From: Tellurirhabdus rosea | GTDB lineage: Bacteria > Bacteroidota > Bacteroidia > Cytophagales > Spirosomataceae | Length of the DNA stretch: 64,000 bases | Direction of reading: 5' to 3' | Assembly (NCBI RefSeq): GCF_026278345.1 | Contig: NZ_CP111085.1 | Coordinates: 2,058,001-2,122,000, forward strand | Part shown: positions 49,232 through 57,557 of the stretch, one piece after another | Layout of the letters: each line of letters begins with the position of its first letter | Position numbering within the stretch: the first letter of the stretch is position 1 | Notes under the pieces: model-generated | Databases searched by the model: none | Seen by the model: the letters and a program-made list of their open reading frames with translations, nothing else | Told to the model about the DNA's origin: nothing | Translations under genes and position numbers: made by a program

Positions 49232-50806
49232 ATGTCCACATCCGACCGGGAATCTGCCAGCGCCCTTACTCCTGCCGACTTCGGGCAGCGGGCCGAGTTG
49301 CTGCAAAGCATCCTTGACCAGTCGCCGCTGGGCGTTATTGCCCACCGGGCGGTACGGGACGATTCAGGCGAAATCTGCGACTTCGAAGTGGTTGCCTACA
49401 ACCGGAAAGCGCTGGAAGTGGTGGGCGTTCCGGAACCGGCTTTCGGCCACGGAGCCCGGCTTTTTGAGCTTTATCCCGTTCAGCGGGAATACCTCGATAA
49501 ACTGCGGCGGGTGGTTCTGGAGCAGGTAAGTTTTTCGGAAGAACGCCTGTACGAAGTGACCAACCGCTGGCTCCGGCTCACCTTCACGCCCATGCCTGAC
49601 GGGTACCTCAATACGTTTGAAGACATTACGGAGGCCAAAACGCATTTCGAAGAGTTAGAGCAAAAGAACCGGAAACTGGAGGAGCAGTACCATCTGCTCC
49701 GGTCCGTTATTGACAATTCGCCGAGTGGACTTATCCTGTTCGAAGCCATCCGCGACGACCAGGGCCGGATCGAAGACTTTCGCTACCTGCTGACCAATCC
49801 GTCCAACGCGGCGGTTGTCCATAAATCCGTGGAAGAACTGGAAGGTGAGCGGTGGCTGACGCTGTTTCCGGCCTTCCGGGGGACGGAGATGGAGCAGATT
49901 CTGCACGACGTCACCGAAACCGGCGAGGCCCGCCGCCTGCTGATGCCCGTCGAAATCGACGCGATTCAGGGCTGGTTCAACATCCAGTTTGTGAAACAGG
50001 GCGACGGAGTGCTGATGCTGTTTCTGGACGTGACCGAAGCGCAGCTGTCGAAACAGGAAATGGAAAACCTGAACGAGGAACTGCGCCGGTCGAACGAGAA
50101 CCTCCAGCAGTTTGCCTACATCGCTTCCCACGACCTGCAGGAGCCGCTGCGCAAGATTCAGTCGTTCGGCGACATCCTGCAGGGGCAGTTTGGCGACCAG
50201 CTGGGCCAGCGGGGCATGGACCTCATTAACCGGATGCAGAGCGCGGCCCAGCGGATGCAGTCGCTGGTTCAGGACCTGCTTGCCTTCTCGCGCCTCTCCA
50301 CCGACCAGGGCACCTTTACGACCATCGACCTCAACCAGCTGCTGGTTTCGGTGCAGAACGACCTCGAACTGGCCATTCTGAAAGAAGGCGCCCAGATCAG
50401 CATCGAACCGCTGCCCGTCATCGAGGGCGACACCAACCAGCTCCGGCAGTTGTTTCAGAACCTGATCAGCAATGCCGTCAAGTTCCACCCGCCCGACCGT
50501 ACGCCCCGTGTGCAGGTCCGGTCCCAGGCGCTGCCCGGGTCGGAGCTCCCCGCCGGCACCCCGCTTTCCTACAGCAAAAACTACGTTCGGATCGACATTC
50601 AGGACAACGGCATCGGCTTTGATGAAAAGTACCTGGAACAGATTTTTGTGATGTTTCAGCGCCTGCACGGCAAGCAGCAGTACGCCGGAACGGGCATCGG
50701 GCTGGCCATCTGCAAAAAAATAGTCGAAAACCACGAAGGCTATCTGACCGCCAGCAGCCAGCCCGGCGAAGGCGCGACGTTTACCGTAATTCTGCCCCGA
50801 TTGTGA
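49232..50806 (+). CDS. PAS-domain sensor histidine kinase
   Basis: 524 residues, no membrane segment, so soluble. Two PAS domains: ~20-135 (LLQSILDQSPLGVIAHRAVR) and ~150-270 (LLRSVIDNSPSGLILFEAIR), a coiled coil, a HisKA domain with the phospho-acceptor in YIASHDLQEPLRKIQSFG (~310), and a HATPase domain (LISNAVKFHPPDRTPRV, IDIQDNGIGFDEKYLEQIF, GTGIGLAICKKIVENHEG). Resembles phytochrome-branch kinases with a single-domain regulator as output. The partner regulator is not adjacent. Monocistronic. Confidence 0.92.
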   Translation: MSTSDRESASALTPADFGQRAELLQSILDQSPLGVIAHRAVRDDSGEICDFEVVAYNRKALEVVGVPEPAFGHGARLFELYPVQREYLDKLRRVVLEQVSFSEERLYEVTNRWLRLTFTPMPDGYLNTFEDITEAKTHFEELEQKNRKLEEQYHLLRSVIDNSPSGLILFEAIRDDQGRIEDFRYLLTNPSNAAVVHKSVEELEGERWLTLFPAFRGTEMEQILHDVTETGEARRLLMPVEIDAIQGWFNIQFVKQGDGVLMLFLDVTEAQLSKQEMENLNEELRRSNENLQQFAYIASHDLQEPLRKIQSFGDILQGQFGDQLGQRGMDLINRMQSAAQRMQSLVQDLLAFSRLSTDQGTFTTIDLNQLLVSVQNDLELAILKEGAQISIEPLPVIEGDTNQLRQLFQNLISNAVKFHPPDRTPRVQVRSQALPGSELPAGTPLSYSKNYVRIDIQDNGIGFDEKYLEQIFVMFQRLHGKQQYAGTGIGLAICKKIVENHEGYLTASSQPGEGATFTVILPRL

Positions 50807-50917
50807 CTCATTTAAAGGCAAAACCGTCCAAAAGAACGGTGCCTATACCGACCCCGGCGTTCGGTCCTAATCGGCGGTAGTCCGGCAAACCGGCGAAATT
50901 CCGACAGGCTTTGGCTC

Positions 50918-50925
50918 TATCTTTG
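50918..50925 (+). promoter_or_regulatory. -7 promoter box TATCTTTG for the DEAD-box helicase
   Basis: Exact TAnnTTTG match, giving an untranslated leader of about 120 nt before the ATG at 51053. Confidence 0.55.
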
Positions 50926-51052
50926 CACCTTACCCGAACGGAAGCGCGCCGAAGCGTGTTGTACCACCAGCCAGCCCGAAATGTAACGGGCTTTATTTAC
51001 CCGAAACGACTGATTGTAAACATCCTGAGGTCGTTTCCGAACAATCAACCGA

Positions 51053-52402
51053 ATGTCATTCGAGAAACTCAACCTCATTGAGCCGATTCTGAAGGCTCTG
51101 CAAACCGAAGGTTACACCCATCCCACACCGATTCAGGCACAGTCCATCCCGCTCGTCCTCGACGGCCGCGACCTGCTCGGCTGCGCCCAGACAGGCACCG
51201 GCAAAACGGCCGCCTTCGCCATACCCATCATCCAGCTGCTGCACGAGGAACACCGCAACCCGAAAGCGCCCCGGCCCATTAAATGCCTGATTCTGACGCC
51301 CACGCGCGAGCTGGCGATCCAGATCGGTGAAAGCTTTTCGGCCTACGGCCGCAACACGTCGCTGCGCCATACGGTCATTTTCGGCGGTGTCAACCAGCAC
51401 AGCCAGGTGCAGGCCCTGAAGGCAGGCGTCGATGTTCTGATCGCCACCCCCGGCCGCCTGCTCGACCTGATGAACCAGCGGTATATAGACCTCCGTCACC
51501 TCTCGCTCTTCGTGCTCGACGAGGCCGACCGGATGCTCGATATGGGCTTTATTCACGACGTCAAAAAGGTTATCGCCGTGCTGCCCGCCAAACGGCAGTC
51601 GCTGTTTTTCTCGGCAACCATGCCGCCCGACGTGGCCAAACTGGCCGATACCATCCTGCGCACTCCGGCCAAAGTGGAAGTAACGCCCGTTTCCTCGACC
51701 GCCGAAAAGGTCGAACAGGCCGTTTATTTTGTCGATAAACCGGACAAAAAAGCCCTGCTGCAGCACGTTTTAGAAGACGAAAGCATCGCCAGCGCGCTGG
51801 TGTTCACCCGTACCAAACACGGAGCCGACAAGGTGGTCAAAGACCTGGTGAAGGTCGGGATCAAGGCGGAAGCCATTCACGGCAACAAGTCCCAGAACGC
51901 CCGGCAGCGGGCCCTGACCAACTTCAAGTCCGGCGAAACCCGGGTGCTGGTGGCTACCGACATCGCGGCCCGCGGCATCGACATCGACGAACTGTCGCAC
52001 GTGATCAACTACGAACTGCCGAACATTCCCGAAACCTACGTTCACCGAATTGGCCGGACGGGCCGCGCCGGGGCCAGCGGCAAGGCGCTTTCGTTCTGCG
52101 ATGCGGAAGAAAAAGAATTTCTGCGCGATATCAACAAGCTGATCGGCCTGAAAGTGCCGGTGGTGGAAAACCATCCGTACCCGCTCATCGGCAACGGCAC
52201 GCCCAGCCCCGAACCCGAGCGGCGTCAGGGCGGCGGACGATCCGGCGGACGACCCCAGGGCAATCGCCCGGCCGGTGACCGCCGCGGCAACCCGCACGCC
52301 ACCGACCGGCGCAACGAGTCCCGTTCACCGGGCAACGACCGGCGTCAGGGCGACAATCGCCGCCCCACCGCCTCTGCCACGCGGGACAAACGGCGGGATT
52401 AA
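51053..52402 (+). CDS. DEAD-box RNA helicase, RhlE-like
   Basis: 449 residues. Q motif and motifs in order: [39 protein letters not shown] (Walker A), [33 protein letters not shown] (DEAD), [10 protein letters not shown] (SAT), [29 protein letters not shown] and [13 protein letters not shown]. The last ~70 residues are disordered and Arg/Gly/Asn-rich, an RNA-binding tail. It unwinds structured RNA in ribosome assembly and decay. Terminator follows. Confidence 0.95.
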   Translation: MSFEKLNLIEPILKALQTEGYTHPTPIQAQSIPLVLDGRDLLGCAQTGTGKTAAFAIPIIQLLHEEHRNPKAPRPIKCLILTPTRELAIQIGESFSAYGRNTSLRHTVIFGGVNQHSQVQALKAGVDVLIATPGRLLDLMNQRYIDLRHLSLFVLDEADRMLDMGFIHDVKKVIAVLPAKRQSLFFSATMPPDVAKLADTILRTPAKVEVTPVSSTAEKVEQAVYFVDKPDKKALLQHVLEDESIASALVFTRTKHGADKVVKDLVKVGIKAEAIHGNKSQNARQRALTNFKSGETRVLVATDIAARGIDIDELSHVINYELPNIPETYVHRIGRTGRAGASGKALSFCDAEEKEFLRDINKLIGLKVPVVENHPYPLIGNGTPSPEPERRQGGGRSGGRPQGNRPAGDRRGNPHATDRRNESRSPGNDRRQGDNRRPTASATRDKRRD

Positions 52403-52410
52403 CATTCTAC

Positions 52411-52443
52411 GGGTTCTGGTTCACCACCAGAACCCTTTTTGTT
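52411..52443 (+). terminator. Rho-independent terminator after the helicase
   Basis: Perfect 10-bp stem GGGTTCTGGT / ACCAGAACCC, then TTTTTGTTT. It separates the helicase from the patatin gene. Confidence 0.85.
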
Positions 52444-52567
52444 TGCGGTGCTTTTGCCGTTTACTAAATAGCGGCCGGTGATTAGGCGGCGTTCGGTGCA
52501 TTTACTACCTTTAGTTAGCTGATAACCAAAGGCTAACTCTACACCTTCTGACAAACCCTGCACCCTC

Positions 52568-53785
52568 ATGACACCCGCTTCAGCCGCATCACACTGGGGC
52601 CCTCTGGCCGACCGTTACGAAAATCCGCAGCCCCAACGCCGCCTGCTGGCGCTGGACGGCGGCGGAATCCGGGGCATGCTCACGCTCGAACTGCTGAGCG
52701 AAATGGAAGCCCAGCTTCGCGCCCGCCTCGGGAAAGACGACACCTTCCGCCTCGCCGACTACTTCGACTACATCGCCGGCACCAGCACGGGGGCCATCAT
52801 CGCCGCCGGGCTGAGCGTTGGCATGTCCGTTCAGGAACTGATCGACTTTTACCGGGCCGAGGGAAAAAACATGTTCGACAAGGCTTTTCTGGCCAATTTT
52901 GGAAAAAACCTCTACAACGACCGGCCGCTGGCCAGAAAGCTACAGGAGGTTTTCGGGCAGGGAACCAGCATCGACCTGCGTTCGGGCAAATTCAAAACGA
53001 TGCTGCTGGTGGTCACCATGAACCGCTCGACGGATTCGCCCTGGCCCATTAGCAACAACCCGCTGGCGATCTACAACCACGCCGACCGCCGCGACTGCAA
53101 TCTCAACATCCGGCTGTACCAGCTCGTCCGGGCCAGCACGGCCGCTCCGGCTTATTTCCAGCCCGAAACGCTCCAGTGGGACCCAAACAATCCCGAAAAA
53201 ACGTTCGTGTTCGTCGATGGCGGCATGACGCCCTACAACAACCCCGCTTTTCTGCTTTACCGCATGGCAACTCAGCCCGCCTACCGGCTGAACTGGCCGA
53301 CGGGCGAGGATAAACTGCTGCTGGTGTCGGTCGGCACCGGGTCGTCGCCTTCGGCGGGGGCGTACGGCAACCTGATCAACACGCTCAAGGAATTGCCCAA
53401 CAACCTGCTGTACGCCATGCAGGTCGATCAGGACATCAACTGCCGGACCGTCGGGCGGTGTTCGTACGGCGCGCCCATCGACCGGGAAATGGAAGACCTG
53501 ATTCCGTACCGGGTCCGGCTCGGCCACCAGACCCGCGAACGGGAGGAAATTCCGCTGAGCGAAAATCTGGGCAAGCAGTTCCTGTACGTCCGCTACAACG
53601 TCGATCTGAGTCAGGAATCCCTCACGAAGCTGGGTCTGCCGCATATCGAATCCGAGAAAGTCCGGGAGATGGACGCGGTTGACCAGCTCGACGCCCTGCA
53701 GGAAGTGGGGAAGGCCGGTGCCCGGCAAATTTCCCTGGCTCATTTCGGTTCGTTTGTTCCGCCGGTAGCCGTTCCCGCGCTATGA
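52568..53785 (+). CDS. Patatin-like phospholipase
   Basis: 405 residues, cytoplasmic, no signal. Patatin fold: oxyanion loop RRLLALDGGGIRGMLTLELL, nucleophile Ser73 in IAGTSTGAIIAAGLS (GxSxG), and catalytic Asp217 in VFVDGGMTPYNNPA. Probably hydrolyses membrane phospholipids. The C-terminal ~150 residues include a helical region (GKAGARQISLAHFGS) without a recognised domain. Its stop overlaps the start of the next gene by 4 bp (ATGA), so they are translated together. A promoter-like TACCTTTA is at 52506-52513. Patatins of this size are effectors in nucleotide-signal defence operons; that function here is inference. Confidence 0.9.
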   Translation: MTPASAASHWGPLADRYENPQPQRRLLALDGGGIRGMLTLELLSEMEAQLRARLGKDDTFRLADYFDYIAGTSTGAIIAAGLSVGMSVQELIDFYRAEGKNMFDKAFLANFGKNLYNDRPLARKLQEVFGQGTSIDLRSGKFKTMLLVVTMNRSTDSPWPISNNPLAIYNHADRRDCNLNIRLYQLVRASTAAPAYFQPETLQWDPNNPEKTFVFVDGGMTPYNNPAFLLYRMATQPAYRLNWPTGEDKLLLVSVGTGSSPSAGAYGNLINTLKELPNNLLYAMQVDQDINCRTVGRCSYGAPIDREMEDLIPYRVRLGHQTREREEIPLSENLGKQFLYVRYNVDLSQESLTKLGLPHIESEKVREMDAVDQLDALQEVGKAGARQISLAHFGSFVPPVAVPAL

Positions 53786-55824
53786 GAGCGTTTATCGTCC
53801 GGCCTTTTGGGGTGAAGGAAGGCGTCGATTTTGAAGCCGTTCACCGGGACCTGATCCGTCCCGCCCTGAAAGCCCTGAATCTGGAGGGCGACACGACCGA
53901 GCCGATCATCGAAGCGGGCAACATCCGGGAGGACATGTTTTTTGAACTGATGACGGCGGACCTCGTCATTGCCGACATCACGGTTCATAACCCGAACGTC
54001 TTCTACGAACTGGGTGCCCGCCACGCCCTGCGCAACAAACGCACCTTTCTGATTCGCGGAAGCGCCGGTGCCGACGCGTCGATGGTGCTCAAGGACGTGC
54101 CTTTTGACCTGAAAACGGACCGGTACCTCTCCTACCCGCTCGCTCAGCCCGCTGCGATTCTGGAGAAACTCATCGAAGGTCTCCGGCACACGATCGCCAA
54201 CGAACGGACAGACAGCCCGATTTTCAACCTCCTGCCCAACCTGAAGCCGCAGGACCCCGAAGACCTGCTGGCGGTACCCCGGGAATTCGGCGAAGAACTC
54301 GCCCAGGCGATGGTTCGGCAGCAAAGGCATCACAAAATCGGGCGGGTCGCGCTGCTCGCCCACGAGGCTACCGGCTTTTCGTGGGAAGTCCCGGCCCTGC
54401 GGTCGGTGGGCGAAGTGCTGTTCAAATTCAAGGATTACGAAGATGCCCGCCGAACCTACGAACGCATTCGGGAGCGCATTCCGGACGACTTGCAGGCCAA
54501 CGAACTACTGGCGACCGTTTACCAGCGGCTAAGCGAACAGGCTCCCGACCGCGACGAGGCCGGTGTCCTGCTGACCCAGTCCGACCAGGCCATTGACCGG
54601 CTGCTGGCGCAGGCGGGACGGCTGCCTGCCCGAATCATTGCGGAAGCATACGCCCTGAAAGGCCGCAACGCCAAAACAAAACTCCAGCTCGAAAGCCGAA
54701 ACTCCGCCACCGAGCAGGCGCTGCAGGTTTTCCGGTCCGACACGCTGACGAAAGCGTACAAAGAGTACGAACTGGGCTATCTGGAAGACCTCAACCATTT
54801 TTATTCGGGCATCAATGCGCTGGGATTGCTGACGGCGCTGATTACGCTGGCGGAACGATACCCCGACGAGTGGGAAGACCGCTTTGATACGCCCGAGGCC
54901 GCCGCCAGCACCCTGAGCGCCCACAAACGATTCCGCCAGGACCTGGCCGCCAGCATCCGGATGGCCATTCAGGCGCAGAAGACCCGTCTGGAACGCAGGC
55001 AGGCAACCGACCGCTGGCTGGACCTGACGGCAGCGGACCTGGCCTGCCTGACCGAAACCAATCCGCGGCGCGTGGAGCGGCTGTACGCGAACGCGCTGCG
55101 AAATGCCGAAGCGTTTTACGCCGATTCGGTGCGGCGGCAATTGCAGTTTTACCAGTTGCTCAGCATTGTTCCGGAGAATGTCCAGGCCGCCCTCGACACC
55201 TTGCCTCCGCTAACCCCGGAAGCACCCAAACGGCGGTTTATCCTGTTTACCGGGCATATGATCGACCGGGACGACCGACCGGAGCCGCGTTTTCCGGCCA
55301 GCGCGGAGCCGATGGCCCGGCAGGCGATTCGCCAGCGGCTGGAAGAAGAAAAAAGCCGCTATCCCGGTCACGAACTGACGGGCATAGCGGCCGGAGCCTG
55401 CGGCGGCGATCTTCTGTTTCACGAAGTATGCGCCGAACTCGGCATTCCGACGGAATTGTTTCTGCCCGTTCCGGCGGAGGCCTTCGTCGAATCGTCGGTG
55501 GGCTTCGCGGGTGAATCCTGGATCAGGCGGTTCTATGACCTCTACAACCGGGCTCCGAAACAGTTTCTGCTGAATCAGAAAGAACTACCCCGCTGGCTGG
55601 TCAAAAAACCAGCCTACAACGTCTGGACGCGCGGAAACCTCTGGATGCTGTACACGGCCCTGTCGGAAGGCGGGCAGAACCTGACGCTGCTCGCACTCTG
55701 GGACGGCCAGAACGGCGACGGTTCCGGCGGCACCACGCACCTGGTCGCCGAAGCCCGCCGCCGCGGTGCCCGGCCGGTGATTATCGACTCCCGGACGGCC
55801 CTGGGCCTCCCGGTCACCTCCTGA
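53782..55824 (+). CDS. Three-domain protein: NDT/TIR-like, TRAFs-binding/TPR-like, SLOG-like
   Basis: 680 residues, soluble. Residues ~1-135 are a Rossmann-like domain close to nucleoside deoxyribosyltransferases: MRAFIVRPFGVKEGVDFEAV, ADLVIADITVHNPNVFYELG, RHALRNKRTFL; Glu76 aligns with the catalytic Glu of that family. Residues ~195-410 are helical and TPR-like, as in DUF4071/TRAFs-binding domains (VGEVLFKFKDYEDARRTYER). Residues ~484-672 look like a SLOG/TIR-like nucleotide-binding domain (FILFTGHMIDRDDRPEPRFP, GIAAGACGGDLLFHEVCAEL, RRGARPVIIDS). It most resembles multi-domain signal proteins that sense or make a nucleotide signal and switch a partner effector. Partner: the patatin gene it overlaps. 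Confidence 0.75.
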   Translation: MRAFIVRPFGVKEGVDFEAVHRDLIRPALKALNLEGDTTEPIIEAGNIREDMFFELMTADLVIADITVHNPNVFYELGARHALRNKRTFLIRGSAGADASMVLKDVPFDLKTDRYLSYPLAQPAAILEKLIEGLRHTIANERTDSPIFNLLPNLKPQDPEDLLAVPREFGEELAQAMVRQQRHHKIGRVALLAHEATGFSWEVPALRSVGEVLFKFKDYEDARRTYERIRERIPDDLQANELLATVYQRLSEQAPDRDEAGVLLTQSDQAIDRLLAQAGRLPARIIAEAYALKGRNAKTKLQLESRNSATEQALQVFRSDTLTKAYKEYELGYLEDLNHFYSGINALGLLTALITLAERYPDEWEDRFDTPEAAASTLSAHKRFRQDLAASIRMAIQAQKTRLERRQATDRWLDLTAADLACLTETNPRRVERLYANALRNAEAFYADSVRRQLQFYQLLSIVPENVQAALDTLPPLTPEAPKRRFILFTGHMIDRDDRPEPRFPASAEPMARQAIRQRLEEEKSRYPGHELTGIAAGACGGDLLFHEVCAELGIPTELFLPVPAEAFVESSVGFAGESWIRRFYDLYNRAPKQFLLNQKELPRWLVKKPAYNVWTRGNLWMLYTALSEGGQNLTLLALWDGQNGDGSGGTTHLVAEARRRGARPVIIDSRTALGLPVTS

Positions 55825-55826
55825 CG

Positions 55827-56345
55827 TTACACACCGGAAGGCGTCAGGCGCACGGTCAGAGAAGCGCCCTTCGACGTATCCAGCCCGACCTGTTTCATGC
55901 CGTCGAGGATCATTTTCTCGGCGGCATCGGTCGTGCCCGCCGCGATCTGCTGCGTAAAATCAAAGGAAGTATCGGTCAGGTCCACCAGCTTCCAGCGGCT
56001 AACGACGCCAGTGCCGGTGTCGGTGATTTCCAGTTGGGTGTTGTTTTCGGTTAGTTTCCAGGTGCCGGTCCGTTTGGTAGCGTCGAAATGCGTCTGCTCC
56101 ATTTTGCCGTCGGCCATCAGTTTAAGGCTGTATTTCGACAGCTCCGCCAGATTCTGCGTTCCTCCTTTGGTGTAAGCCTGCACCGCCGCCCCGTTGATGA
56201 GAATCGAAAGGGTTTGCAGTTGCCAGGTACGGGCGGCGATCTCGGCCTTCGTCCGGGTCGGACCGGTCGTAATGGCGTCTTCTTTCTTGCAACTCCAGGT
56301 CGTGACCACGCACCCGAGTAACAGCATCCAGAATAGATTTTTCAT
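55827..56345 (-). CDS. Lipoprotein of unknown function, lipocalin-like
   Basis: 172 residues. Lipoprotein signal with Cys in TTWSC (about residue 19), followed by KKEDAITTG. The mature part is a small beta-barrel-like pattern with the repeated element GTWKLTENNTQLEITDTGTG and RWKLVDLTDTSFDFTQQ, as in Bacteroidota lipocalin-like proteins. No function known. It ends 3 bp after the stop of the SLOG-like gene, convergent. Confidence 0.82.
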   Translation of the reverse strand: MKNLFWMLLLGCVVTTWSCKKEDAITTGPTRTKAEIAARTWQLQTLSILINGAAVQAYTKGGTQNLAELSKYSLKLMADGKMEQTHFDATKRTGTWKLTENNTQLEITDTGTGVVSRWKLVDLTDTSFDFTQQIAAGTTDAAEKMILDGMKQVGLDTSKGASLTVRLTPSGV

Positions 56346-56477
56346 GGCCTGATTAGACTATATTGATGGATTCGTTGAACAGACCAAATTTACCTTTACG
56401 ACGGTTAATATAAAAATATTTTCATCTTATTTATCAGACATTATACTGAACGGTTGACGACGTATCTTTCCTGTCGG

Positions 56478-57557
56478 TCATGGCAATCCATTTCTAAAAT
56501 GCTGCCATTCCTGGTAGACCGCTGCTTCATCCCGGGCCTGGTCTACCGTTACGTTGATGAGCCAGAAAGCCCGCTCGCCCTGCAGCATCCGGTGGCGAAA
56601 CCGTAGCTGGCTGGTCGTGATTTCCCGCCCGTTGCTGAACCACCAGGCCGTGTGGAGCGTATGGCCGCCGCGGCTTAACTGCCCCCGGTACAGCGGCTGT
56701 CCGTTCAGCCGGCCTTCCTCCACCCGTCCGAACTCGTACCCGCTTCCGCGCCAGCAGACATAGGGATTGTGTTCTGTGGCCCAGACCGTCCGAACGGGCT
56801 TTACGTATACCAGAACGCCGGTTTTGCTGTACTGAACAAAGCCGTTTTCCAGTTTTCTAACGACATAACCGGGCATCGCCACCGGCTCGGTCCGCTCCCC
56901 TTCCTGTCGGGGCAGCCACACGAATCCGGCCACCAGCATCAGACTCAGCAAGGCGGGCAGCAGCCACCAGCGACCGCCCGCCGCCACCGCCGCCGGCCGC
57001 CCAAACCGGTGGTACAGCTTCGGGATGAGCCAACCCAGCGGCAGGGCTACGTACGCCAGCCAGCACACCAGTCCGAAAACATCGTGGAACGGATTGTCGG
57101 GCAGCACCGCAAACCACACCAGCACCAGCATTCGGAAGAAGTTGGCTGAAACCGCCCATATTGTCAGACAAAAACCTGCCAACAGCAAAGCCGGAAACGG
57201 CAGTTTCTTCCCGCTTTCATTTTCGGTATGAATGAGCAGAAAGAGGCCCGCCAGCAGCGAAAGACCCATCAATTGCAGGCCCATGCAGGCTGGATCGACG
57301 GCGAAGTCGGTGCCGTTCAGCCGAATCACGTTTCCGCGGACTTCCGCATCGGCTCCGGCCAGCCGCAGCACCGCTCCCACCCATCGGCTTTGTTCGAGCC
57401 GGAGGGGGAAGCTGAAGAGGGCCGCCAGCCAGCGGAGTCCGGGGGAGGTCAGGGCCAGCCCGCCCAGCACCCACGCCCACCGGCGGCGGGCAGACGTGAG
57501 CAGGACATACCCGGCCAGCCCCAGCGCCAGGAGCTGCGTCAGGTCAGGAGCGGGCAT
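56478..57557 (-). CDS. xrtN: Exosortase N (XrtN)
   Basis: 359 residues from ATG 57555-57557. Six to eight membrane segments. The exosortase active triad is visible: Cys91 in FAVDPACMGLQLMGLSLLAG, Arg142 in VSANFFRMLVLVWF, His158 in NPFHDVFGLVCWLAYVAL. A C-terminal soluble domain (~240-359) follows. Exosortases cut and transfer PEP-CTERM-like sorted proteins. It overlaps the VIT gene by 14 bp; earlier in-frame codons run inside the VIT gene and are not used. The XrtN/VIT pairing is a described Bacteroidota locus type. Confidence 0.9.
   Translation of the reverse strand: MPAPDLTQLLALGLAGYVLLTSARRRWAWVLGGLALTSPGLRWLAALFSFPLRLEQSRWVGAVLRLAGADAEVRGNVIRLNGTDFAVDPACMGLQLMGLSLLAGLFLLIHTENESGKKLPFPALLLAGFCLTIWAVSANFFRMLVLVWFAVLPDNPFHDVFGLVCWLAYVALPLGWLIPKLYHRFGRPAAVAAGGRWWLLPALLSLMLVAGFVWLPRQEGERTEPVAMPGYVVRKLENGFVQYSKTGVLVYVKPVRTVWATEHNPYVCWRGSGYEFGRVEEGRLNGQPLYRGQLSRGGHTLHTAWWFSNGREITTSQLRFRHRMLQGERAFWLINVTVDQARDEAAVYQEWQHFRNGLP

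Noticed and set aside
52568-53785. Calling the patatin gene CapV/CBASS
   Set aside because: No CD-NTase or CBASS ancillary gene in the neighbourhood; left as patatin-like effector.
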